The notes beneath the pieces were generated by a model that was given only the letters and a program-made list of their open reading frames with translations, searched no databases and was not told where the DNA came from. From Nitrospirota bacterium (GTDB lineage: Bacteria; Nitrospirota; Thermodesulfovibrionia; Thermodesulfovibrionales; SM23-35), in contig JACAFF010000039.1 in the NCBI GenBank assembly GCA_013388455.1, positions 1-64,000 of the forward strand: a DNA stretch of 64,000 nucleotides. The letters run 5' to 3'. Both the position numbers and the translations under genes were made by a program. This document shows positions 45,165-54,099 of this stretch, one piece after another. How positions within the stretch are numbered: the stretch's first letter is position 1; each line of letters opens with the position of its first letter.

Positions 45165-46727
45165 ATGGCAAAGAAAATTACTATCGATCCAATAACAAGA
45201 ATAGAAGGTCATTTGAAGATAGAAGTAGAAATTGAAAATGGTAAAGTGAAAAATGCCTGGAGTAGTGGTACAATGGCACGTGGATTTGAAGCAATGTTGA
45301 CAGGTAAAGATCCACGGGATGCATCATATATAACAAGTCGTTTTTGCGGCGTTTGTTATAGTGTTCACCAGATGGCTTCTGCACGTGCTTTAGATGCTGC
45401 ATTCGGAGCCGAAGTTCCATGGGGAGGAACATTAATCAGAAATCTCGTTATGGGTGCAGAATACATTTATGACCATTTAATTCATTTCTATCAATTAAGT
45501 GCTCTTGATTATATTGATATCATGGCTATTGCAGAATATAAAGGAAATGATAAAGAACTTCTTGCTGTAAAAGATAAAATCCTCTCTCTGGTAAAATCCA
45601 ATGATACTTATCCTCTAACACCAAGGTATGAACCAGATGAATTTTGTGTAAATGACCCTGAGCTGGTGATCATGGCAGTAAAACATTACATAGATGCCCT
45701 GAAAATGAATGCAAAAGCCAGAAATATGGGTGCTATATGGGGTGGAAGAACACCTCATTACCAGAATATTGTTGTAGGTGGTGTTACTTCTTATCCTGAT
45801 GTAAATCAGGTAGCCAGATTTCGAACTATGCTCGATGAACAAGCCAAGTTTGTTAACGAGGTATACATTCCCGATGTGTTACTGTTTGGAACTGGTCCTT
45901 TATGGAAGCTTGCAGAGATGGGTGTAGGTGGAGGTCATTATAATTATCTCTCCTATGGGGCGTTTGAAAAGGAACCAAACGGGAAGGAACTTGTCTTCCC
46001 TGCTGGTGTTATTGTCGGGATGAATCCGGCTGAGATTAAGATAGATAAATTTGATCCTGATAAGATAACTGAATCAGTAAAATATGGATGGTATAAAAAC
46101 AATAAACCAGTTCATCCATATAATGGTGAACAGGTGTTCGATCTCGATAAAAAGGGCGCTTATAGTTTTATCAAGGCACCCCGTTACAATGGTAAACCCA
46201 TGGAAGTTGGACCTTTAGCAAGGATGCTTGTAGCAAAAAATCCTGACATCATAGGTCTTGTTAAAAAAGGAGCAAAACCCGGTGCAGTGGCACGTCATGC
46301 AGCACGTGCTATTGAGACAAAATTGGTAGTTGATGCCTGTTATCATTGGTTAGATCAATTACTTATAGAAATGACAAAGCCTGGATTCAAAATTCATGAT
46401 ACCAACCATTGGAATCCTCCAGAGGCTGGAATGGGCGCAGGATTCTATGAAGCTCCGCGAGGTGCGCTTGGCCACTGGATAAAAATTAAGAATAAGAAGA
46501 TAGAAAACTATCAGGCTGTTGTTCCATCAACATGGAATGCTTCACCACGATGTGAAAATGAGATACGCGGACAGTATGAAGAGTCTCTCATTGGAGTTCC
46601 TGTGCCTGACCCTGATAATCCAATTAATGTTGTTCGTGTTATTCGTTCATTTGATCCATGTCTTGCTTGTGCAATACATATAATTGATCCTCAAACAAAT
46701 GAGATTAAGAAATTCATCATAGAATGA
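45165..46727 (+). CDS. hynA: [NiFe] hydrogenase large subunit
   Basis: 520 residues from the ATG at 45165 with AAAGGAGGTGA ahead. Nickel ligands: Cys61 and Cys64 in SRFCGVCYSVH (L1) and Cys499 and Cys502 in DPCLACAIH (L2). The L2 site is Cys, not Sec. The 15 residues after His505 form the C-terminal peptide removed by the maturation protease encoded next. The N-terminus TIDPITRIEGHLKIEVE is typical. It oxidises or produces H2 and is exported by hitch-hiking on the Tat signal of the small subunit. Confidence 0.97.
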   Translation: MAKKITIDPITRIEGHLKIEVEIENGKVKNAWSSGTMARGFEAMLTGKDPRDASYITSRFCGVCYSVHQMASARALDAAFGAEVPWGGTLIRNLVMGAEYIYDHLIHFYQLSALDYIDIMAIAEYKGNDKELLAVKDKILSLVKSNDTYPLTPRYEPDEFCVNDPELVIMAVKHYIDALKMNAKARNMGAIWGGRTPHYQNIVVGGVTSYPDVNQVARFRTMLDEQAKFVNEVYIPDVLLFGTGPLWKLAEMGVGGGHYNYLSYGAFEKEPNGKELVFPAGVIVGMNPAEIKIDKFDPDKITESVKYGWYKNNKPVHPYNGEQVFDLDKKGAYSFIKAPRYNGKPMEVGPLARMLVAKNPDIIGLVKKGAKPGAVARHAARAIETKLVVDACYHWLDQLLIEMTKPGFKIHDTNHWNPPEAGMGAGFYEAPRGALGHWIKIKNKKIENYQAVVPSTWNASPRCENEIRGQYEESLIGVPVPDPDNPINVVRVIRSFDPCLACAIHIIDPQTNEIKKFIIE

Positions 46728-47242
46728 ACCACTTATCAAAAGCTTCGCAGCAAGAAACCATTGGGGGAGACGCTGTCTCCCCCAAAAAAATTGTAATACT
46801 TGGAATTGGTAATATCCTGCTTTCAGATGAAGGTGTAGGTGTTCATATAGCAAATGAACTTATGAAGATGAAAATGCCCTCTGGAGTGTCTGTAATAGAA
46901 GGTGGCACAGACGGATTCCGACTTTTAAACATAATTACAGAGGCTGACCATTTAATTGTTATTGATGCTGTAAAAGGAGGAGCAGATCCTGGATCTATTT
47001 ATAGATTTGATATTAATGAAATAAAAAATGTTCCAAAAGGTTTCAAAACATCTGTTCATCAAATAGGTATTTTAGAGGTAATAGACTTATCAGGATTGAT
47101 AGGAAAGACGCCCCAGACGACCGTTATCGGTGTCGAGCCAAAGTCCTTTGAGATGAGCATGGACTTATCTCCAGAGGTAAAAGCAAAGATCCCCAGAATC
47201 ATTGAATTGGTGATGGAAGAGATAAAAAAGGCTGTGTCATAA
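46724..47242 (+). CDS. hybD: Hydrogenase maturation protease (HyaD/HybD family)
   Basis: 172 residues, the ATG overlapping the large-subunit stop (ATGA). The family starts at KKIVILGIGNILLSDEGVGVH with the nickel-probing Glu/Asp (Asp-Glu in LLSDEG), then VIDAVKGGADPG and SVHQIGILEVIDL. It trims the 15-residue tail of the large subunit after nickel insertion. The ~20 residues before the family start are extra and are encoded partly by a perfect hairpin (46761-46785). Confidence 0.94.
   Translation: MNHLSKASQQETIGGDAVSPKKIVILGIGNILLSDEGVGVHIANELMKMKMPSGVSVIEGGTDGFRLLNIITEADHLIVIDAVKGGADPGSIYRFDINEIKNVPKGFKTSVHQIGILEVIDLSGLIGKTPQTTVIGVEPKSFEMSMDLSPEVKAKIPRIIELVMEEIKKAVS
46761..46785 (+). promoter_or_regulatory. 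Perfect hairpin within the 5' end of the protease gene
   Basis: TTGGGGGAGAC and GTCTCCCCCAA pair perfectly (11 bp) around a GCT loop, 34 bp after the large-subunit stop and inside the protease reading frame. The stem should slow ribosomes or protect the 3' end of the hydrogenase structural mRNA. The A-run after it rules out a normal plus-strand terminator. Confidence 0.6.
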
Positions 47243-47254
47243 TATAATCAATAA

Positions 47255-49096
47255 ATGTCACGGCTTGATGACGAAATTAGGAAAGCAGAAAAAACAGCAT
47301 TTTATAACAAAATAATAGCAGTTTTTATTGTCATTTCTATCCTGATAGGGTCTATCGGTGGTTTTATATTCTGGACTATCTCGGATCTTCCAAATATAAG
47401 ATTGCTTGAAGAATACACTCCTCTTGAATCGTCGATTGTATATTCCAGTGATGGTATGGTCATTGCAGAACTTTATATCGAAAGAAGGACTTACATTCCT
47501 TATTATAAGATTCCCGATCATGTGAAAAAGGCATTTATATCGGTAGAGGACGTCCGTTTTTATATGCATCCAGGTATTGACTTTATTGGAATTTTGAGGG
47601 CACTATGGCATGATATTAAATCTGGAGAAATTGTAGAGGGTGGAAGTACGATTACGCAGCAGCTTGCAAGGATGCTATTCCTGAAGCCAGATAAGAGCAT
47701 AAAAAGAAAAATAAAAGAGGCAGCGCTTTCAATAAAAATCGAACAGCGATATACAAAAGATGAAATACTTGGTATGTATCTGAATCAGGCGTATTTTGGG
47801 ACAAGGGCTTATGGAATAGAGGCCGCAGCTCAAACTTATTTCGGAAAATCTACAAATGCTCTAACTATTTCAGAGGCGGCACTGCTTGCCTCTATTCCGA
47901 AAGCACCTTCAGTATACTCACCATTCAAAAATCTAAATAAAGCAAAAGAGAGAAGAGATTTTGTTCTCAAACAGATGTTGAAAAATAATTTTATTACTGA
48001 AGCTCAATTTATAGAGGCTCAGAATGACCTTATCCCTTCAACAGCTCATTTCAGAAAATATGATGCACCATATTTTATTGAGATACTCAGGCAGCAACTC
48101 GAATCTAAAATAGGAAATAGTCTTTACACATCAGGATACAAGATATATTCAACTATTGATTCAAGAATGCAGGAAATCGCTGAAAAAGCAGTAATAGAAG
48201 GAGTCTTAAATATACAAAAACGGGTTAAACCACCAGTCGAGGCAGCACTTATTGCAGTTGATATAAGAACTGGACATATTAAGGCAATGGTTGGTGGAAT
48301 TGATTTCTGGAGGAACCAATTCAACAGAGCAACTCATGCACTCAGACAACCAGGCTCAGCTTTCAAACCATTTGTTTATCTCACAGCGATCGAAAAAGGT
48401 ATGAGGTCAAATGATTTAATCCAGGACGCGCCTATATCTTTTCCTGGTGCAAAAGCAGGTCAAGTCTGGTCTCCAGAGAACTATGATGGAAAATACCACG
48501 GAGCAGTAACTTTAAGAACTGCTCTTGCAAAATCTCTAAACGCTGCAACAGTTAGACTTGCCTCTGAAGTTGGTGTCGAAGAAATTATTAAAAACGCTAA
48601 AAGATGTGGAATAACTAGTAAGCTAGAACCATATTTACCAATTGCACTTGGAGCATCAGACGTTACTCTTATAGATATGGTATATGCTTATGCAACTTTT
48701 GCTACAGGTCATCGTTTAAATCCGATTTTTTATGAAAGACTCTTCAATAGAGATGGGGTGCTTATTGCCGAGAATCAAATTTCCATGGAACAATTATTAA
48801 CTGAAGATAAGGTTGAAGAAATGAAAATACTTCTTAAGGCTGTTGTTGATGAGGGTACTGCTTATAAGGCAAAAGAATTAAAATTCCCGGTATATGGAAA
48901 GACAGGAACTACAAATGAATATACAGATGCATGGTTTATTGGGTTTGATGACAGAATAGCAGTAGGGGTATGGGTTGGGAGAGATAATCATAAACCAATA
49001 GGATCAAAAGAGACAGGATCAAGGGCTGCTTTACCTATATGGATTGATTTTATGAAAAAAGTGCATCAACAAACTCTCGTGGCTCAAAATCCCTGA
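47255..49096 (+). CDS. mrcA: Class A penicillin-binding protein (PBP1A type)
   Basis: 613 residues. A single N-terminal membrane anchor (about 20-42) precedes the glycosyltransferase domain with SVEDVRFYMHPGIDFIG (catalytic Glu) and EGGSTITQQLARMLFL. The transpeptidase domain has the active serine in RQPGSAFKPF (SxxK), a SLN motif in AKSLNAAT and KTGTTNEYTDAWF. It polymerises and cross-links peptidoglycan. It is shorter than Enterobacterial PBP1A. Its 3' end overlaps the convergent ftsY by 47 bp. Confidence 0.94.
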   Translation: MSRLDDEIRKAEKTAFYNKIIAVFIVISILIGSIGGFIFWTISDLPNIRLLEEYTPLESSIVYSSDGMVIAELYIERRTYIPYYKIPDHVKKAFISVEDVRFYMHPGIDFIGILRALWHDIKSGEIVEGGSTITQQLARMLFLKPDKSIKRKIKEAALSIKIEQRYTKDEILGMYLNQAYFGTRAYGIEAAAQTYFGKSTNALTISEAALLASIPKAPSVYSPFKNLNKAKERRDFVLKQMLKNNFITEAQFIEAQNDLIPSTAHFRKYDAPYFIEILRQQLESKIGNSLYTSGYKIYSTIDSRMQEIAEKAVIEGVLNIQKRVKPPVEAALIAVDIRTGHIKAMVGGIDFWRNQFNRATHALRQPGSAFKPFVYLTAIEKGMRSNDLIQDAPISFPGAKAGQVWSPENYDGKYHGAVTLRTALAKSLNAATVRLASEVGVEEIIKNAKRCGITSKLEPYLPIALGASDVTLIDMVYAYATFATGHRLNPIFYERLFNRDGVLIAENQISMEQLLTEDKVEEMKILLKAVVDEGTAYKAKELKFPVYGKTGTTNEYTDAWFIGFDDRIAVGVWVGRDNHKPIGSKETGSRAALPIWIDFMKKVHQQTLVAQNP

Positions 49097-49955
49097 GGTC
49101 ATCTATTCCCTCGCCCACACCGATGAGCTTTACAGGAATTCCGAGTTCTTTTTTAATAGCAAAAATAATCCCGCCTTTTGCTGTCCCATCAAGTTTAGTT
49201 AAAGCTATACCTGTAACACCTATAGCTTCGTTGAAGAGTTTTGCCTGTTGCAAAGCGTTCTGTCCTGTTGTAGCGTCAATTACGAGAAGTATTTCCTGAG
49301 GAGCATCTGGCAAAGCTTTCTCTATTGTTCTTTTGATCTTTTTCAATTCTTCCATAAGATTTATTTTAGTATGAAGTCTTCCAGCAGTATCTATAATAAC
49401 AACATCTATATTCCGGCTTTTTGCAGCCGCAACAGCATCGAAAACAACTGCAGATGGGTCTGAACCTTTTTGATGTTTTACTAATTGTGTTTCTGCCCTT
49501 TTTGCCCATATTTCAAGCTGTTCTATACCAGCAGCTCTAAAAGTATCACCGGCTGCAAGCAAAACAGAAAGCCCTTGTCTACGAAATCTGCTTGCAAGCT
49601 TTCCTATTGTAGTTGTTTTTCCTACACCATTTACGCCTATAGCGAGGATTATAAAAGGTTTGCTTCTGTTAACTGAAATTGGCTGTGGATGATCAAGAAT
49701 TGTTATCATCTCTTGCTTCATAAGATCCTTTACAGATATTAAATCATTTGCCTCACCTTTTTTTGATTTTTCACGTATAGACGAAATTATTTCTGAAGTA
49801 GCTTTAATACCAACATCAGCAGCAATCAATGCTTCCTCGAGTTCTTCGAGAGTTTTTTCATCAATCTTTCTGCCAGTAAGAATAGCCTCGACTTTTTCAA
49901 CGAGTGTCTTTCTTGTCTTTGTTAAACTCTCTTTTAGTTTATTAAAAAATCCCAT
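49050..49955 (-). CDS. ftsY: Signal recognition particle receptor FtsY
   Basis: 301 residues, essentially only the N and G domains without a long acidic A domain. G1 GVNGVGKTTTIGKLAS, DTFRAAGIEQLEIWAKR, G3 VVIIDTAGRLHTK, G4 LTKLDGTAKGG and the closing GVGEGIDDLRDFEP mark it as FtsY rather than Ffh or FlhF. It targets SRP-ribosome complexes to the membrane. It is transcribed toward the PBP gene, and the last 47 bp of both genes overlap. Confidence 0.96.
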   Translation of the reverse strand: MGFFNKLKESLTKTRKTLVEKVEAILTGRKIDEKTLEELEEALIAADVGIKATSEIISSIREKSKKGEANDLISVKDLMKQEMITILDHPQPISVNRSKPFIILAIGVNGVGKTTTIGKLASRFRRQGLSVLLAAGDTFRAAGIEQLEIWAKRAETQLVKHQKGSDPSAVVFDAVAAAKSRNIDVVIIDTAGRLHTKINLMEELKKIKRTIEKALPDAPQEILLVIDATTGQNALQQAKLFNEAIGVTGIALTKLDGTAKGGIIFAIKKELGIPVKLIGVGEGIDDLRDFEPREFVDALFS

Positions 49956-50166
49956 TGTATCTCCTCTATTTAAGTCATAATTTTAAATGTTCTAAAAGAA
50001 AATAATCAATTACTACTCCCTCATAGTGAATAATCTCTGACAATTTATTAAAATATTAATATATCCATAAAAAGGTAATTTAAGCTTGTCCCATTTATTA
50101 TTTAAGAAAACAATCTTCGAAAAAATTCATTTTATCACAAAAAACTTTTGAATAGGAAAGGAGGAA

Positions 50167-50484
50167 ATGCGAGTGAACATTCTTTTTATTATTTCTTCAG
50201 ATGATGCCGAAACAGTTTACAATGCTATGCGTTTAGCCAATATATCCGTTGAAAAAGGTGATGAAGTAAACGTATTTATGCTTGGGAAAGGGGTTCTTTT
50301 TGAGCAGATCAATAGCGAGCAGTTCAATGTGAAGGAACAGATTGACAAGTTTAAAGGCAATATGTATGTCTGAGGTGTATGCATGAAGGCCCACGGTCTT
50401 GTGGAAACAAAAGTTTGTCCTATCGGATATATGAACGACCTTTATGAATCAGTCAAAGAGGCAGATAAGGTGTTAACTTTTTAA
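50167..50484 (+). CDS. DsrE-family selenoprotein (UGA at residue 69)
   Basis: A 105-residue frame is obtained if the TGA at 50371-50373 is read as selenocysteine. The first 68 residues (MRVNILFIISSDDAETVYNA..., MRLANISVEKGDEVNVFMLG) are a DsrE-like alpha/beta domain that would be too short alone. The residues after the TGA, GVCMKAHGLVETKVCP and MNDLYESVKEADKVLTF, are the expected second half. In relatives the TGA position is Cys in a C-G-x-C motif, here Sec-Gly-Val-Cys. AAAGGAGG precedes the ATG. The genome must have Sec machinery because fdhA needs it. Probably a redox or sulfur-transfer protein. Confidence 0.8.
50371..50373 (+). other. Predicted selenocysteine UGA codon
   Basis: TGA interrupts a continuous DsrE-like frame exactly where the family carries the first cysteine of a CGxC motif; a TAA ends the frame 37 codons later. 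Confidence 0.75.
50391..50404 (+). promoter_or_regulatory. Candidate SECIS hairpin
   Basis: CCAC and GTGG (extendable by one G-U pair) close a loop GGTCTT, which contains the GGUCU loop of E. coli fdhF SECIS. The loop starts about 21 bases after the UGA, within the bacterial range. The stem is short, so this alone is modest evidence. Confidence 0.55.
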
Positions 50485-50713
50485 TCTTTTGCATAGAGTC
50501 AATAATGTTCAATATCAAGCACTATATTGTTAAATTTGAAAAGAGAAAATTGAAAATGTGGATGCATAACAATGATAAAACGAATAGAAGCTTTTATCAG
50601 CATTTTAATTGATTTTTGGTCGAACATGTGTGGATATCTTATTTTTTGCCCTAAAAGGTATATATAGATTAAAATATGTCAATTTAAATTTTTTGAATGG
50701 AGGGGTTTTATCG
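50485..50713. other. Intergenic stretch before asd
   Basis: 229 bp of AT-rich sequence. GATAAAA...TTTTATC near 50572-50598 can pair weakly. No gene, riboswitch or repeat was recognised; the asd promoter presumably lies here. Confidence 0.5.
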
Positions 50714-51733
50714 ATGTTGATGAAAAAAGATAGATATGTAGTTGCAGTAGTTGGAGCAACAGGAGCTGTCGGAAATGAGATGGTTAAAACACTTGAAGAA
50801 AGAAAATTTCCGATAGCTGAGATAAGACTTTTTGCCTCTGAACGTTCTGAAGGTAAAAAAATGCAGTTTTGGAAAAAAGAGATTCCAGTTGAAACCCTTA
50901 AAGAAAATTCTTTTAAAGGAATAGATATCGCTTTGTTTTCGGCAGGTGCTGAAAGGTCGAAAATATGGGCACCTGTAGCTGCTCAATCAGGTTGTGTTGT
51001 GATAGATAATTCCAGTCAGTGGAGAATGGATCCTGAAGTCCCGCTTGTAGTTCCTGAAGTTAATCCACATGATTTAAAATGGCATAAAGGAATTATTGCT
51101 AATCCAAATTGTTCAACTATACAGATGGTGGTTGTATTAAAACCAATTCATGACGTATCAAAAATTAAACGAGTTGTTGTGACGACTTTTCAGGCTGTAT
51201 CTGGAACTGGACAAAAAGCAATAGATGAGCTCCTGCGGCAGACAACGGATCTTATGAATTTCAGAGAAGTAATATGTAACGTTTATCCTTATCAGATTGC
51301 ATTCAATGTGCTTCCTCACATTGATAAATTTCTTGAGAATGGATATACAAAAGAAGAAATGAAAATGGTTAACGAGACAAGAAAAATTATGGGAGATAAT
51401 TCTATAAGAGTGACTGCAACAACCGTGAGGGTGCCTGTATTCAGAGGGCATTCAGAGTCAGTGAATATAGAAACAGATTCTAAATTGTCAGTGAATGAAG
51501 TAAGAGCGATTCTATCAAAAGCACCAGGAGTAATCTTATATGATGCCCCTGATAAAAACATTTATCCGATTCCGCTCGATGTTGCTGGAAAAGATGAAAC
51601 CTATGTCGGCAGGATCAGAGAGGATGAGTCAATAGAAAATGGAATTAATATGTGGATAGTCGCAGACAATCTGAGGAAAGGTGCAGCTCTAAATGCGGTT
51701 CAAATAGCAGAGAAACTTTTAGAAATGGTTTGA
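50714..51733 (+). CDS. asd: Aspartate-semialdehyde dehydrogenase
   Basis: 339 residues from the ATG at 50714, which has GGAGGGG ahead; an earlier in-frame ATG lies in AT-rich leader and encodes no family sequence. It has the NADP-binding VVAVVGATGAVGNEM, the catalytic Cys in IANPNCSTIQMV and the His-containing RVPVFRGHSESVNIE. It reduces aspartyl phosphate to the semialdehyde for lysine/diaminopimelate, threonine and methionine synthesis. Confidence 0.96.
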   Translation: MLMKKDRYVVAVVGATGAVGNEMVKTLEERKFPIAEIRLFASERSEGKKMQFWKKEIPVETLKENSFKGIDIALFSAGAERSKIWAPVAAQSGCVVIDNSSQWRMDPEVPLVVPEVNPHDLKWHKGIIANPNCSTIQMVVVLKPIHDVSKIKRVVVTTFQAVSGTGQKAIDELLRQTTDLMNFREVICNVYPYQIAFNVLPHIDKFLENGYTKEEMKMVNETRKIMGDNSIRVTATTVRVPVFRGHSESVNIETDSKLSVNEVRAILSKAPGVILYDAPDKNIYPIPLDVAGKDETYVGRIREDESIENGINMWIVADNLRKGAALNAVQIAEKLLEMV

Positions 51734-51755
51734 TCTATAGGCCTTCAAGTAGTCT

Positions 51756-51810
51756 GTTTTTCTTAATTCCTGCTGGATTTATCCCTTATTTGATAGGGCA
51801 GGAATGACAA
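51756..51810. repeat. ATTCCTGC-type palindromic repeat
   Basis: ATTCCTGC (51766-51773) and GCAGGAAT (51798-51805) pair perfectly, with an inner CCCTTAT/ATAGGG-like pairing. It lies between asd and the deaminase gene. Related units are at 9419-9475 and 14756-14830. It may act as a terminator or mRNA-end stabiliser. Confidence 0.6.
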
Positions 51811-51824
51811 CCTTTGAATAGATT

Positions 51825-53141
51825 ATGCAAAAGATTGATTACATTATAGGTGCTGATTATGTCCTACCAATGGATATGAAGCTAAGTATTATCAAAGATG
51901 GTGCTATTGGAGTAAATGGAAAAAAGATTATAGATATCGGGACATTTCAGAACATATTTCAAAAATATTCATCGTCAAATGTTATCAAAACAAAAAGCAC
52001 TGTTATATTCCCAGGATTGATTAATACTCATACACACGCAGCTATGGTCTATTTCAGAGGAATAGCTGATGATTTACCTTTGAAGATCTGGCTTGAAAAT
52101 CATATCTGGCCAGCTGAAAATAAATGGTTAAGCCCTGATTTTATTGCGGATGCGGTTGAACTTGCATGCGTCGAAATGCTCAAAGGTGGAATTACAACAT
52201 ATAATGATATGTATTTTTATGAAGACGCTGCAGGAATGGTTACTAAAAAAATTGGTATGAGGGCTGTTTTAGGTTCAGGAATACTGGATTTTCCAAGCAA
52301 AACAGCACAGAATTCAGATGAATATTTTACGAATGCAGAGTCATTCATAAAGAACTGGAAAGGTGATGAGTATATAACTCCTTGTATTGCTCCTCATGCT
52401 CTTTATACGTGTGGATCGGATACCCTGAAACGTGCGCGTAAAATTGCCGATGCTTATGATACACCCATACATATACATCTATCAGAGACAAAAACAGAGG
52501 TAAATGAAATTCAGAAAAGATTTCGGATGAAACCTGTCGAATATCTTAATAGTCTTGGGTTTCTCGATGAAAGGGTAATTGCTGCACATTGTATCTGGTT
52601 GACTGAAAGGGAAATAGAAATACTTGCTGAAAGAAAAGTCGGGGTTTCACATTGTGTCGAAAGTAACCTCAAACTTGCTTCTGGAATCGCTCCTGTTACC
52701 AAAATGCTAAATGCTGGAGTAAAAGTTACGTTCGGAACAGACAGTGCTGCAAGTAATAATGATCTAAATATTTTTAGTGAAATGTCGACTGCTGCAAAGC
52801 TGCATAAAGCAGTTTCAAAAGACCCGACTGTTATGGATGCAAGACATGTGCTGTGTATGGCAACTCGTTGGGGTGCTGAAGTTTTAGGCCTTGGAAAATC
52901 TATTGGAAGTCTTGAAATCGGAAAGATAGCAGATCTCGTTATTGCTACTATTCATAAACCTCATATGGTTCCAATTTATGATATTTACTCGCATATTGTA
53001 TATGCAATGAGAGCTTCTGATGTTCAGAGGGTGATGGTAAATGGAAAGTGGGTTGTTAACAACGGTAAGATTACAACAGTGGATGAATCTGAAATACTCT
53101 ATAAAGCTGAAAAATGGGCAGAGAAGATAAAAGGAAAATAG
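51825..53141 (+). CDS. mtaD: 5-methylthioadenosine/S-adenosylhomocysteine deaminase
   Basis: 438 residues, amidohydrolase superfamily. Metal ligands appear in GLINTHTHAAM, HIHLSETKTEV, IAAHCIWL and TFGTDSAASNNDLN, together with the substrate-loop PLKIWLENHIWPAE that is typical of MTA/SAH deaminases. It converts SAH to S-inosylhomocysteine or MTA to methylthioinosine, recycling products of SAM chemistry. Chlorohydrolase-type relatives (TrzN/AtzA) share the fold, but the motif set favours MtaD. Confidence 0.92.
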   Translation: MQKIDYIIGADYVLPMDMKLSIIKDGAIGVNGKKIIDIGTFQNIFQKYSSSNVIKTKSTVIFPGLINTHTHAAMVYFRGIADDLPLKIWLENHIWPAENKWLSPDFIADAVELACVEMLKGGITTYNDMYFYEDAAGMVTKKIGMRAVLGSGILDFPSKTAQNSDEYFTNAESFIKNWKGDEYITPCIAPHALYTCGSDTLKRARKIADAYDTPIHIHLSETKTEVNEIQKRFRMKPVEYLNSLGFLDERVIAAHCIWLTEREIEILAERKVGVSHCVESNLKLASGIAPVTKMLNAGVKVTFGTDSAASNNDLNIFSEMSTAAKLHKAVSKDPTVMDARHVLCMATRWGAEVLGLGKSIGSLEIGKIADLVIATIHKPHMVPIYDIYSHIVYAMRASDVQRVMVNGKWVVNNGKITTVDESEILYKAEKWAEKIKGK

Positions 53142-53148
53142 ATTAAAG

Positions 53149-54096
53149 ATGGAGAAGATAAAAATAGGAATCAGCAGTTGTCTGCTTGGAAAGAATGTAA
53201 GATATGACGGAGGGCACAAACTTGACCGCTATATAACTGATACTCTTGGTAAATATTTTGAATGGTTGCCAGTATGTCCTGAAGTCGAATATGGACTGCC
53301 TATCCCACGGGAATCTATGCGCCTAATAGGAGACCCAGAATCGCCACGTCTAATAACTATAAAAACAGGTATTGACCATACAGATGGCATGCTTAAATGG
53401 ACAGAAAGCAAATTGAAAGAGATTGAGAAAGAAGACCTGTGTGGATTTATTTTCAAAAGCAGATCTCCCAGTTCTGGAATAGGTGGAGTGACTGTTTATA
53501 CCCATTCCGGAATTCCGAATAGAAAAGGTTCTGGTATATTCGGTGGGGCATTTATTCGTAAATTTCCTCTATTACCTGTAATTGACGAAGGAAGATTGCA
53601 TGACCCTGCTTTGAGAGAAAATTTTATCGAGAGAGTATTTGTTTTTAAAAAATGGAAAGAATTTACCTCCCGGCCCAAAAAAATCAGTGACATGATATCA
53701 TTCCATACTGAACTTAAACTCCTTATATTATCACACAGTCCAAAACATTATAGTGCTCTCGGAAAAATAATTGCACATGCAAAGAAATATAGCAGTAACT
53801 TACTATATTCAGAATATATAAAGATTCTAATGGAGGGACTCAAACTGATGGCTACTGTAAAGAAAAATACAAATGTTTTGCTACATATAGTTGGTTATCT
53901 GAAAGATAAACTATCGAGAGACGATAAACAGGAATTGCTTGAAATTATCGAACAATATCACAAAGGTTTTGTGCCTTTAATAGTACCTATGGTTCTTGTT
54001 AAACATTATGTGAAAAAGTTTGATGAGCCTTATTTAAAGAGTCAATATTATCTAAATCCACATCCCGTAGAGCTTATGTTAAGAAACCATTCATGA
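53149..54096 (+). CDS. DUF523 and DUF1722 two-domain protein
   Basis: 315 residues. The N-terminal ~150 residues are DUF523 (GISSCLLGKNVRYDGGHKLD, PVCPEVEYGLPIPRE, FIFKSRSPSSGIGGVTVY), with conserved cysteines. The C-terminal ~150 residues are DUF1722 (LILSHSPKHYSALGKIIAHA and KRDDKQ-like SRDDKQELLEIIEQY). The fused form is widespread in bacteria; the biochemical function is unknown. It lies eight bases after the deaminase gene. Confidence 0.9.
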   Translation: MEKIKIGISSCLLGKNVRYDGGHKLDRYITDTLGKYFEWLPVCPEVEYGLPIPRESMRLIGDPESPRLITIKTGIDHTDGMLKWTESKLKEIEKEDLCGFIFKSRSPSSGIGGVTVYTHSGIPNRKGSGIFGGAFIRKFPLLPVIDEGRLHDPALRENFIERVFVFKKWKEFTSRPKKISDMISFHTELKLLILSHSPKHYSALGKIIAHAKKYSSNLLYSEYIKILMEGLKLMATVKKNTNVLLHIVGYLKDKLSRDDKQELLEIIEQYHKGFVPLIVPMVLVKHYVKKFDEPYLKSQYYLNPHPVELMLRNHS

Positions 54097-54099
54097 TTA

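Noticed and set aside
46640-46700. Selenocysteine in the [NiFe] hydrogenase large subunit (NiFeSe type)
   Set aside because: The L2 motif reads DPCLACAIH with ordinary Cys codons.
46761-46785. Intrinsic terminator after the hydrogenase large subunit
   Set aside because: The stem is followed by A residues on the plus strand, and on the minus strand the T-run precedes the stem; it also lies inside a coding frame.
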